NCBI GenBank assembly: GCA_033065855.1
Contig: JAVXUO010003202.1
Span: forward strand, 25,577-89,576
Direction: 5' to 3'
Origin: Escallonia rubra
Lineage: Eukaryota; Streptophyta; Magnoliopsida; Escalloniales; Escalloniaceae
Length of the DNA: 64,000 nucleotides
In this document: positions 34,600-46,199 of the stretch, piece by piece
Position numbering within the stretch: the first letter of the stretch is position 1
Layout: every line of letters starts with the position of its first letter
Made by a program: the position numbers and the translations under genes
Notes under the pieces: generated by a model
What the model was told of the DNA's origin: nothing
Database searches by the model: none
Seen by the model: the letters and a program-made list of their open reading frames with translations, nothing else

Positions 34600-37500
34600 T
34601 CAATCATTTTCAGTTTGCGAATCATCTTCATCACTTTCCTCGTCGCCCTCTTCTTCGTGGGACTCGTCGTCCTCTTCATCTTCTAATTCATCCTCTTCAT
34701 CAGTAGACTCGGTCACATCATCTCCAACACTTTCAACATCTTCCGCGTCATCATCTACGACTTCTTCTCTCACAAGAAGTGTTGTTGGAAGAGGAAGATC
34801 GTCCTCCTCGTTGTTGACCTCAACAGGGAACAAGACACGTGGTTGGTCGGCTTGAAAGGAGTCTAGCTCACTGTCATATGTCACGGGCAATTTCTTGGAC
34901 TTGATAGTTGTATACCAATGAGATTTGGGATTGGCGACGTCCTCCGCGTAAAAGACTTGTACAGCTTGACTAGCAAACACAAAGGGCTCGTCTGATGCAA
35001 GTCTTGACTTGACATTGACATCTACAATCCCTTGAGAGCTAACACGGATTCCTCTACTGCATGTGACATCGAACCACGTACACTTGAACATTACCAGGCG
35101 GTTTTGGGAACCCAGATATGTTAGCTCAACAATCTCATCTAGCTCTCCGTAAAAATCCATGCAATTCTCGGCATAACAGTCGCCGTTGACCAAGACTCCA
35201 CTGTTTTGGGTTTGTTTTGTTCGGTCATCATCTTTTACGTTAAACCTAAACCCGTTGATGATATAGCCTCCGTAACAGGATGTTTGTTTGTTAGGGCCTT
35301 CGGCTAGTAATTTCAAGCAGGAGGCCACTGGTCTATCCATTGACTGAACCTATTGTAGATGACGGTAAAAATTAAGGATAAATCAGTATACTAATTGGCC
35401 ACAGAACTGTATATAACACATAATATAATTTCGTTAAATAATCTTACACGGATTTTGAACCACTGTACAAATTGTGATTTCCGATGAGATTCAAGTCCAG
35501 CGGGATCAGTGATTAAAGATTCCGCATCGAACTCACTGCAAACCAATATGCATTTAACTCGCTTAACACACACTTTCAATTATGTACAGCAATGTAAGTG
35601 AATTAAGACTTTAACTTACTCAACGAATGCCGAAACTTCATCGCAATTTAGAAGGGCATATATTGTTGCAGCACTGTACTCTTCATCTGTTAGCCATCGA
35701 GTATACGTTCGGCCGAACGGACTACCTGACTGCTTGAATATTGACAATTGCCCTTCCAAATTTGTGCTTGCTCCGGGATCATTTCGGCCTAGTTGATTTA
35801 ACCTTGTACCAACATCAGGCCCGAAATATTGACTACAAAAGTTTACAAGTTCTTCCATTACGTAAGCCTCCGCAATTGAGCCCTCAACCCGAGCCTTATT
35901 ACGGACTTTTTTCTTTAAATGGAACATGAACCTAGAAGTTTAGCGAATCGAGTTAGGTGGAATATCAATGATAACAGATGTCGCATTAAGTGTAAACGAA
36001 CAACTATAACAATTTAAGGATTACCTCTCGAAGGGATACATCCACCGATATTGCACGGGTCCACCCATCTTAGCTTCATATGCCAAGTGAACAGGCAGAT
36101 GCTCCATTGAATCAAAGAACGAAGGTGGGAAGATTTTCTCCAGCTTGCAAATCGTCACCACAATGTTCTTCTCAAGCACTTCCATGTTACTCACCCGGAT
36201 CGTAGAAGAGCATATATCTCGAAAGAAATGAGATAATTCAGTCAAAGTCTCACAAACAACCCGTGGCAACAGTCCCCGGAAGGCAATAGGAATGAATCTC
36301 TCCATGAATACGTGGCAGTCGTGACTCTTCATCCCTTGGAACTTGCATTCCGATACATTGCAACAACGAGATATGTTGGACGCAAACCCATCCAGAAGCT
36401 TCAAATTCTTAACCCACTGACAGACCTTCTCCACTTGTTTCTTGTCTAGACAGTAAGGTGCTTTCGGAAGTATGGTCCTCCCACTGACTGTCCGAGGATG
36501 CAATTCACGGCGTACACCCAACTGTTGTAGATCCCTTCTCGCTTTAAGGTGATCTTTCGATTTGCCCTTGACATTCATCACTGTGTTGAACACATTATCA
36601 AAAACGTTCTTCTCAATATGCATCACATCCATGTTGTTTCGGATAACGAGCGTCCTCCAGTAGGCTAACTCCCAGAAGATACAAAATTTTCTCCAGTTGT
36701 GCTCTTTCCCAAACCCTGCAATCTTCCGATCCGGCACACCCTTACCGTGTGGTATGTCAGTATCAAGTGCCTCCAGGTGTGAGAGTACTTCTTCACCAGA
36801 TGGGTAGTCCAGTGTGACAACCTCACGCTCGATTGTCCCGTCAAATTTATCCTTCTGCCTACGAAACTGATGGCCCGGTGGCAAAAGCTTACGGTGACAT
36901 CCGAACCACAAGGCCTTTCCGCCGTGCTTTAACGTATGACCGGGGTTCACGCCCATACAAGCAGGGCATGCTAGCTTCCCATGTGTGCTCCAGCCACACG
37001 TCATTCCCAATGCGGGGAAATCATGTATAGTCCACATCAAAGCAGCCCTCATCTGAAAATTTTGTTTAAGGGATGCATCATATGTTTCGACTCCATGATT
37101 CCATAATTGTTTTAACTCATCAATCAACGGCCTTAAATACACATCTATGTCCTTACCGGGACTCTTCGGCCCCGGAATAAGCAACGACAAGAACATATAC
37201 GGCTTCTTCATGCACATGCCTGGTGGAAGGTTGTAAGGGATAATAATAACAGGCCAACAGGAGTAAGGCGTGGTAGACTGATCGAAAGGGTTGAACCCAT
37301 CGGTTGCCAGACCAAGTCTAACATTCCGAACTTCCTGAGCAAAGACTGGATGCCTGCGGTCAAACTCCTTCCACGCCTCTCCATCAGCTGGGTGTGTCAG
37401 CACATCGGCATCGTTGCTGCGAGTCTCACGGTGAGCCCTCATATGTTCAGCCGTACTGGAGGAGTAGTACATTCTCTGAAGCCGTGGTGTGACCGGGAAA

Positions 37501-38237
37501 TATCGCAATATCTTCCATGCAATGTTTTTCTTCTTCCCTTTGTCCGGTTTGTACCTCGAATGATCACATACTGGACATAATGACAAATCCTTATTCTCTT
37601 TCCAGAATAATACACAATCGTTATTGCACGCATCTATCCGGTCATAGCTCAACCCAAGTTTCCTCATCATCTTCTTCGCGTCATAGTACGACGGCGGTAG
37701 CTTTTCACTTTCGGGCAGTATTTCTTTGATGAAGGTAACAAACTCGTTAAAACCTTTCTCACTCAGCCCGTGGTCTGATTTCAACTGTAATAACCTACTA
37801 ACCGCAGACAGCCGTGTGTGTTTCGGAGCTCCATCCCACAGCGGCTCTTCCGCAGCTCTCAACAACTCATAAAACTGATGAGCCCCCTCGTTCGGCGGTT
37901 GTGGACTGTCGTTACCCCAGTCAACATTAGCATGCCCAGCATCCATAATCATATCTCGGAAATCATATCGTGCCTCCTCCCTAACTTCAGTTTGACTAGC
38001 CAGGTTGGACGACAATACTATCGTTTTCCCGTGCTGCGTCCACCTTGTGTATCCACCCATAAAACCGTACCGACGAAAATGCCATTTTACTTCAATTCTT
38101 TTTCTCCAGTGCAACAACTCACATCTACCGCACGGACACCTTATCTTATCAAGGTCAACATGTGCAGGATGCGCATAAGCGAAGTCGAGAAATTCGTCAA
38201 CGCGACACTCAAAATCTTCAGCATTCTTCCTTTTCAT
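34600..38237 (-). CDS. CACTA TNPD transposase (tnp2)
   Basis: Four exons, all open: 38237-36026, about 35931-35621, about 35535-35448 and about 35352-34600, with GT...AG at each junction. Order: transposase-associated zinc-binding domain (CPCGRCELLHWRKRIEVKWH), the tnp2 transposase domain (CPVCDHSRY, FPALGMTCGWSTHGKLACPA, NNMDVMHIEKNVFDN), a DUF4218 region (LPVHLAYEAKMGGPVQYRWM into MFHLKKKVRNKARVEGSIAE), a DUF4216 region (MFKCTWFDV, FVFASQAVQVFYAED) and an acidic C-terminus. The family start DRSWM is present, but the codon two before it is not ATG. The first usable ATG is that Met, or the true start was lost in the truncation. No nonsense codon is visible. Confidence 0.8.
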
Positions 38238-38322
38238 CCAACTTCGATCGACTGATATGACGACTGAATTATCGTACTGTATACCACCTTCAATAATGAC
38301 CAGTGATTAGGCATTGCCGACT

Positions 38323-40398
38323 ATCATCCCTCCGACCACAATCTCTTTAGCTCTAGTATTCAAAAAGATCTTCATGTCCTTTTGGAACTGAGCCGCGTAA
38401 GCATTAGCCACTTCATCTGAGGAGCTTGTGTAGCTAATCCTGCCTTTGTTCCATGCAGGAGATGTCTTGTCCAGTAACTCTTCTGGCACCTTGGAAAGCC
38501 ATTGAAGTGCGTAAGATGAATGCACAAGATGAAGAGAGGACCTCAGGAATAGCCAACCATAGAAAGAACCAGGGACTCCAGCAGCAAAATACTTCCTACT
38601 GGGAGGAAGCGATGCAAAGATAGTATTGAAATCATTGGAGGCATGATCGCTGAAGAACACTTGGAATTCAATACTTCCAGACGTGGCACCTTGTGTCATG
38701 TACTTTTTATACAGTACTTCTAGTATATTTTGCATAGCAAAGAAGGTATTTGGTCCGACTGAACATCCCAAGTCAGCAATGCAAAAGCTGTTTGAACTAG
38801 AAGCAATCAGGCTTTGTACGTCAAGCTCCTCAGCAATCACCTCGTTAATAATTTCCTTTGCACCATTTGTAGCTTCCCTCTGTCAAATTACCCGAAAAAA
38901 TCGTTAAGTGTCCTTGATGATGGTAGATAAAGCCATCATCATCATGGTTGACTGGCAGACACTAGACATGCCCAAGTTCAACAGCTTGGCTTAGATTCAG
39001 CTAAATGCCGAACAGCATTACTGCAACCATGATATCCGTTATACAATGAGCAAACCAAGATAACGACAATGAATTAGTAGGTGTTCTAGTAAGGTTACTT
39101 CAGTGTTTCTAGTCTTTTAACGCTCAATCTTCCACTCTGGCATAAATGTAGTCCTCCTCCTAAGTAGAGCTGCTAGTCAACCCAGTATACTACCATGTCC
39201 ATAGTTGGTTTGTGGCAGGAATAATGTCAGTTCAATTCAGACCAGAAAAGTCAACATTAAGCTGCTCTATTTTGAGTCTAAAGAAGGTGAGTTGAAACTT
39301 AATTTTCCCAGTTTCTAACAACTTGCATACAAACAACCATTTCCCTAGAGGCACCTTCTCTACGACTCTACGTAACTTGACTCAGTCACAGTTGAGTTCA
39401 AACATCATACTTTGCAATCCACATTCCACCTGTACTGGTATTCTCAGATTTGAATCCTCAAACAGCATAGCAAAACATCTGATTTTGCTTCTGTGTGGTC
39501 TTTTTCAGATTAAGAGTCGAAAAATATAGCCAATGTCTAGATATGCTCCGGGCCCCACTTTTTCTCTTTTTTCACTTAAACGGTTGAACCGCAACCAAAA
39601 TTGGAGAAAAATTCATATTATTCGGTAGTTATCCACATGAACATACCCCGAAAATATGAAAATTGTGCCATATAAAGACGACAAAAGAAATATTGCACTA
39701 ACTCAGATAAAATGCCTGAGGCATGACTTCTAAAAAATGTAATTTGAATTAGATTTGTAGTGTGATCACACGATCAACATTAACAAGATACTCGAAAGTT
39801 TTGTAAACAAGGAAATATATTTTTGTGCATTATATGAGTTGTTTAAGTCTAGGGCGTACATGAGATAAGTTGTTTAAGGCGTGCCTCCAGAACAACGAAG
39901 TTTCAATTAGATTTTTAGTTTGAGGTTAAAATCATCATTAGCAAAATACGTGAACGACAAAGATACCACTTGTAACTCATCCAAAGGAAGTCGTTTCAAG
40001 GGCCGTCTTAAACAACTTATCTAGCTCGTAGCAACAACTTGGTTATCCTCTATTTGCAAATACAATATGACATGAATAGCTCAAAACAAAATTGACAACT
40101 CACAAGGAATTCAAGAACTCTTTAGGACCAATCACCATGCAACTTGGTATTCAATCAGGGATAGGCAAAATTCACTCTTTTAGTGTCACTTTTTAACCCT
40201 TCAACCAAGAAGGGTATGAAAATTATGACACAACCGTATAATCAATACAGGTTTTGAAAACTAGAATAGAGTGAAACATGACAGTGGTAAACTAGGTGAT
40301 TTATGCAAAGTGGGTGATCAAAGGGGCACCTGATACTGGGAGTTCTTGGCGTAGCTGTAGGTGCCATCTCCACTGTTCATTGGAAAAGATTCCGGCAT
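38323..40398 (-). pseudogene. SABATH methyltransferase, copy B, truncated in exon 2
   Basis: Exon 1 (40398-40330) reads MPESFPMNSGDGTYSYAKNS and exon 2 starts at 38879, both as in copy A. The SAM motif is FCIADLGCSVGPNTF. Exon 2 is open to ARAKEIVVGGMI-equivalent sequence and then, at about 38322, joins CACTA-derived DNA and stops within a few codons. The C-terminal third, including the exon-3 part of the substrate pocket, is missing. Intron 1 matches copy A over most of its length, with some inserts (39040-39190, 39795-39935). A truncated transcript is possible but an active enzyme is unlikely. Confidence 0.85.
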
Positions 40399-40585
40399 TG
40401 TGCCTTTTGCCTGCCTTGCTCCTCTGCCTGTAACTCTTTCAGCGTGCCGTCCTTTGCTCTCTCCCAGCGATGTTGTACTATAGTTGTAACATTGGGTAGT
40501 GACGGCAATGAAGACCATTGAATAGATTTACAGACGGTCAACTTATTGATAATTACTAGAATTTTATTTTCTATACACATCTAAT

Positions 40586-40634
<49 letters not shown>

Positions 40635-42123
40635 GTCGAAGCCCAGAGAATTATATTCAGTTATTTTGATTCATTTGAATTCCCTTTCCATTTTAAATTT
40701 CTCTCTTGTGTATCAACATACTCCATTCAAAAAATTTATTTATATCTTTACAATTCTATTATATCCTAAATTTTGACAAAAGTAATTTTCTATATATTCC
40801 TTTTTAATTTTAAATATTTTTTATTGTTTAGGAAACCACAATATTCTACGGCAGTTTTTCTCTTAAACTACCATAATCTCCTTTCTTTTGTTTAACTGCA
40901 AGTTTTACATATAGTTTATGTTCCTTTTTTTTTTCAATCATTTATTATGTATTATTACTCTTTACTCCCACGAGTTATTATTGGTAGTATTATTACTGCA
41001 ATTGCTATTAGTTATGAGAGACTATTTTTATTATTTTATACACTATTTTATATCTTCATTTGCCACTAAAAATGAACAATTATTATTCAAGTTCAATTCT
41101 AACGATAAAAATTGGTAAGAGAACTCCTTTAAAAAGGTAAAAATAAAATTTTGATTATCTTATTGTCACTACCAATTTTTTTATTGTTTTTAAGCATACA
41201 AATACGAAATCTCTTAATAAGTATTTTTGATAGTTGTTGTTCATGTGTGCAACGTACGGGATCAAAACTAGTAACATAGTATAGAAGAGCCTATCTAAGC
41301 TCATTTCCAGTCATTTTAGCACTTTGCCCACGATTTGGCCTTTAATTACATATATGCCACTAAATAAAACCCACATGACTGACCTGCCTCCTCTCTTCTT
41401 GGTTCTGAACATTCTGCCGCCATCAAAGTTATCTCTCTCCCTCCCTTGTGCCACCCAGTCACCCACTAACATCATCAGAAACCCATCCTCCTCTTAGATC
41501 GCATCAACCCCTAATTGCATCCCCTTTATCTCCTTCGACATTGGCCATCGCCCCGTCTCGTTCTCCGCTCCCCAGTTCGGCAACAACATCTGATCCCACT
41601 AATTTGCGCATATGAGTACATGATCTATGGTTTCCAATATTTCTTCACTATGTAGGTCAGAACGTAGGTGCGAAAAGGAAGAGGTCTCCAACCGTCACGA
41701 AGACCCAAATTCAAAGGTGCTATTTTGAAGCAAAAAGTTTATTTAGATTTTTTTTTTGGGTGTCTTCCTGTATATTTTTTGAATTATCATGCTCTAATAT
41801 GCCTTTTAGTTTAAACTCATAATTGCATAACAAAAAAGGAAGAACGACTTTCAAGTAGGCAACCTTCCTGCAAGAGATCTGTTCTTATGGAAGAATGAAA
41901 CGGGACAAAAAAAACCTATGAATGCACCATCCGTACCTCATTTAGAATGAAATGTCAGTTCACCCCCATTGCTAGTAGGTTAATGGCAAGTCAAAACCTT
42001 TTTGAAAGCTCCTGGAAGCTGTGGGAATTGGTATGCAGATGAGCCTATGGTAGGTAATTACATTCGAAGAGTAGTTTTCTAGTTACAGTTCAGACGCGTG
42101 AAGGTCCGATGGTTGAAACATAA
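40399..42123. other. Upstream of copy B: inserts, (TG)n and a possible Helitron end
   Basis: A (TG)n tract spans about 40599-40630. At 41248-41273, gtgtgcaacgtacgggatca followed by aaaactag|t resembles a Helitron 3' end. A stretch at 41290-42110 contains a basic frame (near 41660-41720) that I could not assign. Most of this block is absent beside copy A, so it consists of later insertions. Confidence 0.4.
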
Positions 42124-42131
42124 CATCTTAG

Positions 42132-43149
42132 TAGAGATGTCAATGGGTCGGGCTTGGGCCGGCCTAGCCCAGGCCCAGAGGGCTTTCAATGAAAATGGGT
42201 CGGGGCCAGGCCACACGAATGAAAACGGGCCGGGCCTAAAATATGGGATATATGGGCCCAGTCCAAGCCATGGCCCTAGGCCCAATATTTAGGGCCGGGC
42301 TTGGGCAAATTTTTTTTTGGAGGAGGCAGCAGCATAATGATAGGCCTAATGGTAGCATTATTGCAGTAATTGTTGTATCAGCCTCCGTAGCTGTGATTTT
42401 ATGTTGCGCAGTGGCATGGGTTTTGCTCTTCAAATCTAGAAATCATGTTTGCCAACCGGATGCAGTGCCGCCGATAAAGCTACATTCCCTCGCAAAATCA
42501 TCAGGTAAAAGCAGTTTTGAAAGTAAAAAATGGTCTACCTGAATGTCCAAAGCTAAAAGAAGATATATATTGCAGGGATTGCTGCGTCCACAATTGGAAG
42601 TGGGCCAAGTTCTACTTCACTATCTTTTGTATCTAGCATGGCACTTATACTGGTTCTGCAAAGACATTCAGTTCAAGTGACAGAGAGGGCAATTGATAAC
42701 TTCAATGCTTCAAGAATCCTTGGTGAAGGTGGGTTTGGTCGTGTTTATAGCGGTGTGCTCGAAGATGGAACACAAGTGGCTGTCAAGGTGCTCAAGCGAG
42801 ATGACCAACAAGGTGGTCGTTAGTTCTTGGCTGAAGTTGAGATGCTTAGCCGCCTGCATCACAGAAACTTGGTCAAGTTGATTGGTATATGCACGGAGGA
42901 CCGTAGTCCCTGCTTAGTCTATTTGGGCCAGAAAAGGGCCACAAATTGGGCCAAAACAGGGCCGAAGCCTGGGCCAAAAATTGGGCCGATTTCGGGCTTT
43001 TTTGGGCCGGGCCGGGCTTTTTTCTCTAAAACTTCGGCTTGGTCCAAGCCCAAGTCCAAAGCCCTAAACTATTGGGCCTACACTGTTCACCAACGGGCCG
43101 AGCCAGCCCGGGCAAGCCCGCAGGCCGCCCGGCCTTTTTGACGTCTCTA
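42132..43149. mobile_element. hAT-like non-autonomous element carrying a kinase fragment
   Basis: The ends TAGAGATGTCAATGGGTCGGG (left, first bases) and tagagacgtcaaaaaggccg (complement of the right end) are inverted. A perfect 8-bp duplication CATCTTAG flanks the element (42124-42131 and 43150-43157). TAGAGATG-type ends plus an 8-bp duplication fit hAT elements. GC-rich terminal regions full of gggccgggc motifs flank an interior (about 42320-42920) taken from an ALE2-like receptor kinase. No transposase. Confidence 0.75.
42335..42921 (+). pseudogene. Captured ALE2-like receptor kinase fragment
   Basis: IIAVIVVSASVAVILCCAVA is the transmembrane helix, followed by WVLLFKSRNHVCQPD. A 71-bp intron is retained at 42505-42575 (gtaaaag...ttgcag). 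Then comes [14 protein letters not shown], and after a frameshift near 42660 the kinase N-lobe: [20 protein letters not shown] (Gly-rich loop), [15 protein letters not shown] (ATP-binding Lys), a stop in place of Glu, then [20 protein letters not shown]. This wording matches ALE2, an Arabidopsis epidermal receptor kinase. The copy ends at CLVY in the N-lobe. Intron retention shows capture of genomic DNA, not cDNA. Confidence 0.8.
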
Positions 43150-43157
43150 CATCTTAG

Positions 43158-44200
43158 CCCTATGATACTATCTCAGCAATTTCATCCACATCAGTTTAGA
43201 GCATTGTCCTGATTTTTCTTCTCATTTACATATTTGCCATCACTAATCTCTATCCACATATGTTGTTAAATAATTTACACTTCATGCCATTGTCAACAAA
43301 ATCGGCAAAACCATCAAATTGCCTTTCTCCTTAAGTTCTCTTAAAGTGAATCCACATGCATTATAGCACTTTGCCCACATTTTTGTATCAAATTACACCC
43401 GTGTCACTCACTAAAATGTTCAGAAAACCCACCCTCAATCTCATTAAAGCGAGCCTTATTTCTAATTTTTTTAAATTCTATTTTTTTAACAATATACTTG
43501 AGCTAAAAAATTATGTTTTTTATATAAGAAATTTTATAGCCATATTTGATCAAGTGCTTTGCTTGACTTAACAATGTTGACCAATAAGTATGAGATAGTT
43601 TAACTGTCAAGATATAATCTTAGTAAAAATATGTATCTTCCTATTGTTCGCACTCTATTTTTATCACTAAAATATCAGAAGCACTAAGAAACATGTGCAT
43701 GTAGACGGATATGTGAATTTCAGTTCTCTCGTGTATCAATTTTTTTTTCCTTTTCTCTTCGCTTAAGATATATATGAAATTGTACAAGTAGTCTAACAAG
43801 CACCCACGCTCGCTAGTAAGTTAATAAAGAAGAGATGGAAATAAAGAAGTCTTGTCCTTCATCCACCAATGCGCAACTACCGGTCCATCGATGCGTGCGT
43901 AAAAATAAAATTAATAATATAAACTTTGCTAAAAAATCAAGTATCGTGTTATGGAAACTAACCATGTCTTTATAAATAGTTACATACTATTTAAACTTGA
44001 TTTTGTATCATTTTTTAAAATATATATATAAAATGTCAAGTGTCTACATTCTGCATAAGTATTTATCGTGTCACACGTAATGCGTATGCAAAAATGAAGT
44101 TAATAATATGATATATTTTTATGAAAGCAAGCTTAGCCCCATGTGCAACAATAAAATTGTTTGACATGTATAAAAAAAATCAAGCATGATATATAAGTAA
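43158..44200. other. Duplicated upstream flank of SABATH copy B
   Basis: It resumes similarity to 30060-30980: the tgtcaacaaaa(t/c)(c/t)ggcaaaacc segment, attttatagccatatttg, and the tail around 43800-44195. A possible Helitron 3' end (CTAG|T) lies at 43818. No gene. Confidence 0.5.
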
Positions 44201-44442
44201 TTGTGAACCCTATTAGCTTAATAACAAATGCGCTGCATTTTTTGCTTTTTGTCTTGAAGTAATTGTGAACCCCAGCATCATCATTCCAACTTTCTCCGAT
44301 GGAAAAGATAGCACAAACCAAAGTTGGTTTCAAAGTTGGTTTCAAAAAATGAAGCACTGAGAACCCTTCATAGTTGAGACCGAATCTACCAAATGCATAA
44401 AAAACCATAACAAAGTCTGACAAATGTGTGAATTTAAAATTT

Positions 44443-45125
44443 CTCAAAGCTTCACGTCCTCAAAGTTATGCAAGAGCTCCAAATACATGTCACATTTTTT
44501 AAGGGCATCATCCCTTTCTTTCTTCACCTTCTCGAGCTCACCTGTAAGGGCCTCAACATCTAAAGAATTAATAGAGGTGACATCACCATCTGAAGAACAA
44601 GTGCTGCCATATATCTCGTCTGCCCAAGTGAGGAAACCCTTGATTCATGCGAGGAAATCAATAACAAATGGGCCAAAAACTGATGGAGAATAAAGACAAG
44701 CATTACATGCTAAGCTTACATTAACCAAGGAAACACTTACAGACTTGGGGCATCTATAGAAGTGACGCCTTATGTCAATCTTAGAATGTGAAATGGCAAG
44801 CTCACCGAATTTTCCACAGAGTGGGCATGTATAGACAGGATTCTCCAATACAAGAAATATATAATATCAAAATATGTAAGAAAAAAAGTAGCAGATAAAA
44901 TTGTAGAGAAGACAACTCAAATATACTTATTAAAAATACTCCCTACCTTTTTGAAAATCTCGCTTTCTCAACGGAAGGCAGCAAAAGCTCTTTCAACCTC
45001 TTCTCTAGAAGAGAAAGAACATTGAAACCCATTTCCATAACCAGAAGTTTGAGCAAAACATTCATCAAAAGTGAATAAATTCCTGGTCTTCGACCAACAA
45101 ATGCAACATATGTCTTTCCTGCCAT
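44443..45125 (-). pseudogene. RNase H1 N-terminal-like domain plus GRF zinc-finger gene remnant
   Basis: The first exon starts MAGKTYVAFVGRRPGIYS, then shifts by one base to FDECFAQTSGYGNGFQCSF. The Y.AF.GR.PGIY....(E)C...(V/T)SG pattern is the small nucleic-acid-binding domain found at the N-terminus of RNase H1 (viroplasmin-like fold). The next exon (about 44842-44741) has YTCPLCGKFGELAISHS and RRHFYRCPKS, a GRF-type zinc finger. The last exon (44638-44443) completes it with GFLTWADE and ends in a short coiled coil (LTGELEKVKKERDDALKKCD). Only the first exon is visibly broken. It lies in a ~1.5 kb insert between copies B and C and is probably transposon-borne. Confidence 0.6.
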
Positions 45126-45724
45126 ATTCTTCTTCTCCCTAAACAAAATACATGAAGAGGAATCATGAATCCCTAAATTTCCAGAAACAAAAGGGGATTT
45201 TTTTTATAAAAATAAAGCCCTAAGCTCACGACTGAGAAAGAGAGTCGATGGTGATAAAAATGTGTAGAAGAAAACATCAATTCATCTTTACACTTAAGAG
45301 ATACAAAATCAAACAATACTTATACTGAAGGCAACAATCCCCAACACCACCGTTGTTGAATTTCAATGGTTGTGTGTGACACAAAGAGAGAGTGAGAGAG
45401 CCGTGTTAGGGAGTAGCACGAAACACAGTAAGAGAGATGGAATAAATTGGGGATAAGCTGAGAAAGAAGACTGATTTGGAAAGAATGATCTGATTTGGAG
45501 AGAAGGGAAGCTCTTAGTCGCGGGGAGAGGGGAACATAATAGGGGGGTCGCTCTTTTGGGGTCAGAGGTAATTTGGGAAGAGCAAATTAAACGAGTTCAA
45601 AAAACCCATTTTTTCTTGACCTCTTCCCTTGTTCAGAAATTTTAAAAAGTAACCCCACTTTTTCACAATTTTGTAAAACATACCCATCTTTTACAAAGTT
45701 TTTACCCCAAAACTTAATTTTCCC
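45126..45724. other. Leader and possible terminal region of the GRF insert
   Basis: It contains a leader-like purine/pyrimidine stretch (45360-45560). A C/T-rich block, with accccactttttcac and acccatcttttac near 45650-45700, resembles MULE-type terminal repeats. No matching left terminus was confirmed near 44200. Confidence 0.3.
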
Positions 45725-45927
45725 AAACAATTCATCAATGACTTCACGTCCAAAAGTGTTTGGTGAAGATACCTTCCACGCCCGTTCTAAGGTGCATTAT
45801 CAAACTACGCATATTAACTAAGCTACCAATTTTTGAGCTGGCATCCGCTATTTCCGTTCTCTCAATGCTAAAGCACACAATATCTTTAATCACCTCTGTA
45901 ATCTCCTTTGGGGTGGCGACATACAAC
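45725..45927 (-). pseudogene. SABATH methyltransferase, copy C, exon-3 fragment
   Basis: It matches 27366-27565 of copy A at most positions. The protein reads VYVATPKEITEVIKDIVCFS and SIERTEIADASSKIG (copy A: CFSIERMEVADPRSKIG). The fragment begins abruptly at 45725 and is broken at its other side by a hAT insertion whose duplicated target CATACAAC lies inside it. Exons 1 and 2 and the C-terminus are missing. Confidence 0.8.
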
Positions 45928-46199
45928 CAGGGCCGGAACCACGTGGGAATTAGGAGGGGCTAGCGCATCCCCTGAACTTTTTTTTTTTGGAATTACACCA
46001 CATTCCCCACCTCTCAGTTCTCTCTCCCAGTCCCCCGAGACCCTCTCTCTGACCGTGACGATGGTGACGGCCATTAGCCGAGCACGAGTTGTGATCAGAT
46101 TTGGACAGAGATGACCTCATCGAGCACCGAGACACAGACACCAACAAGCGACAACGGCCAATGAGCGACGGACGGCCTGATCGACAGACAGACATTCAG

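Larger units (their letters stand above)
32137..38322 (-). mobile_element. CACTA element, truncated at its 5' end
   Basis: The 3' terminus is at 32137 (CACTACAAGAAAA), with dense TTAGCGACGGA / TCCGTCGCTAA subterminal repeats to about 32500. Both typical genes follow on the minus strand: TNPA-like (32740-34393) and TNPD (34600-38237). The expected 5' terminus (complement ending CTTGTAGTG) is absent. About 85 bp beyond the TNPD start the sequence turns into exon 2 of SABATH copy B. The element has lost one end and cannot be mobilised as a unit, though its TNPD could act in trans if expressed. Confidence 0.85.

Noticed and set aside
40599..40630. Possible regulatory meaning of the (TG)n tract
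   Set aside because: An ordinary microsatellite in an inserted block. Nothing around it supports a function.
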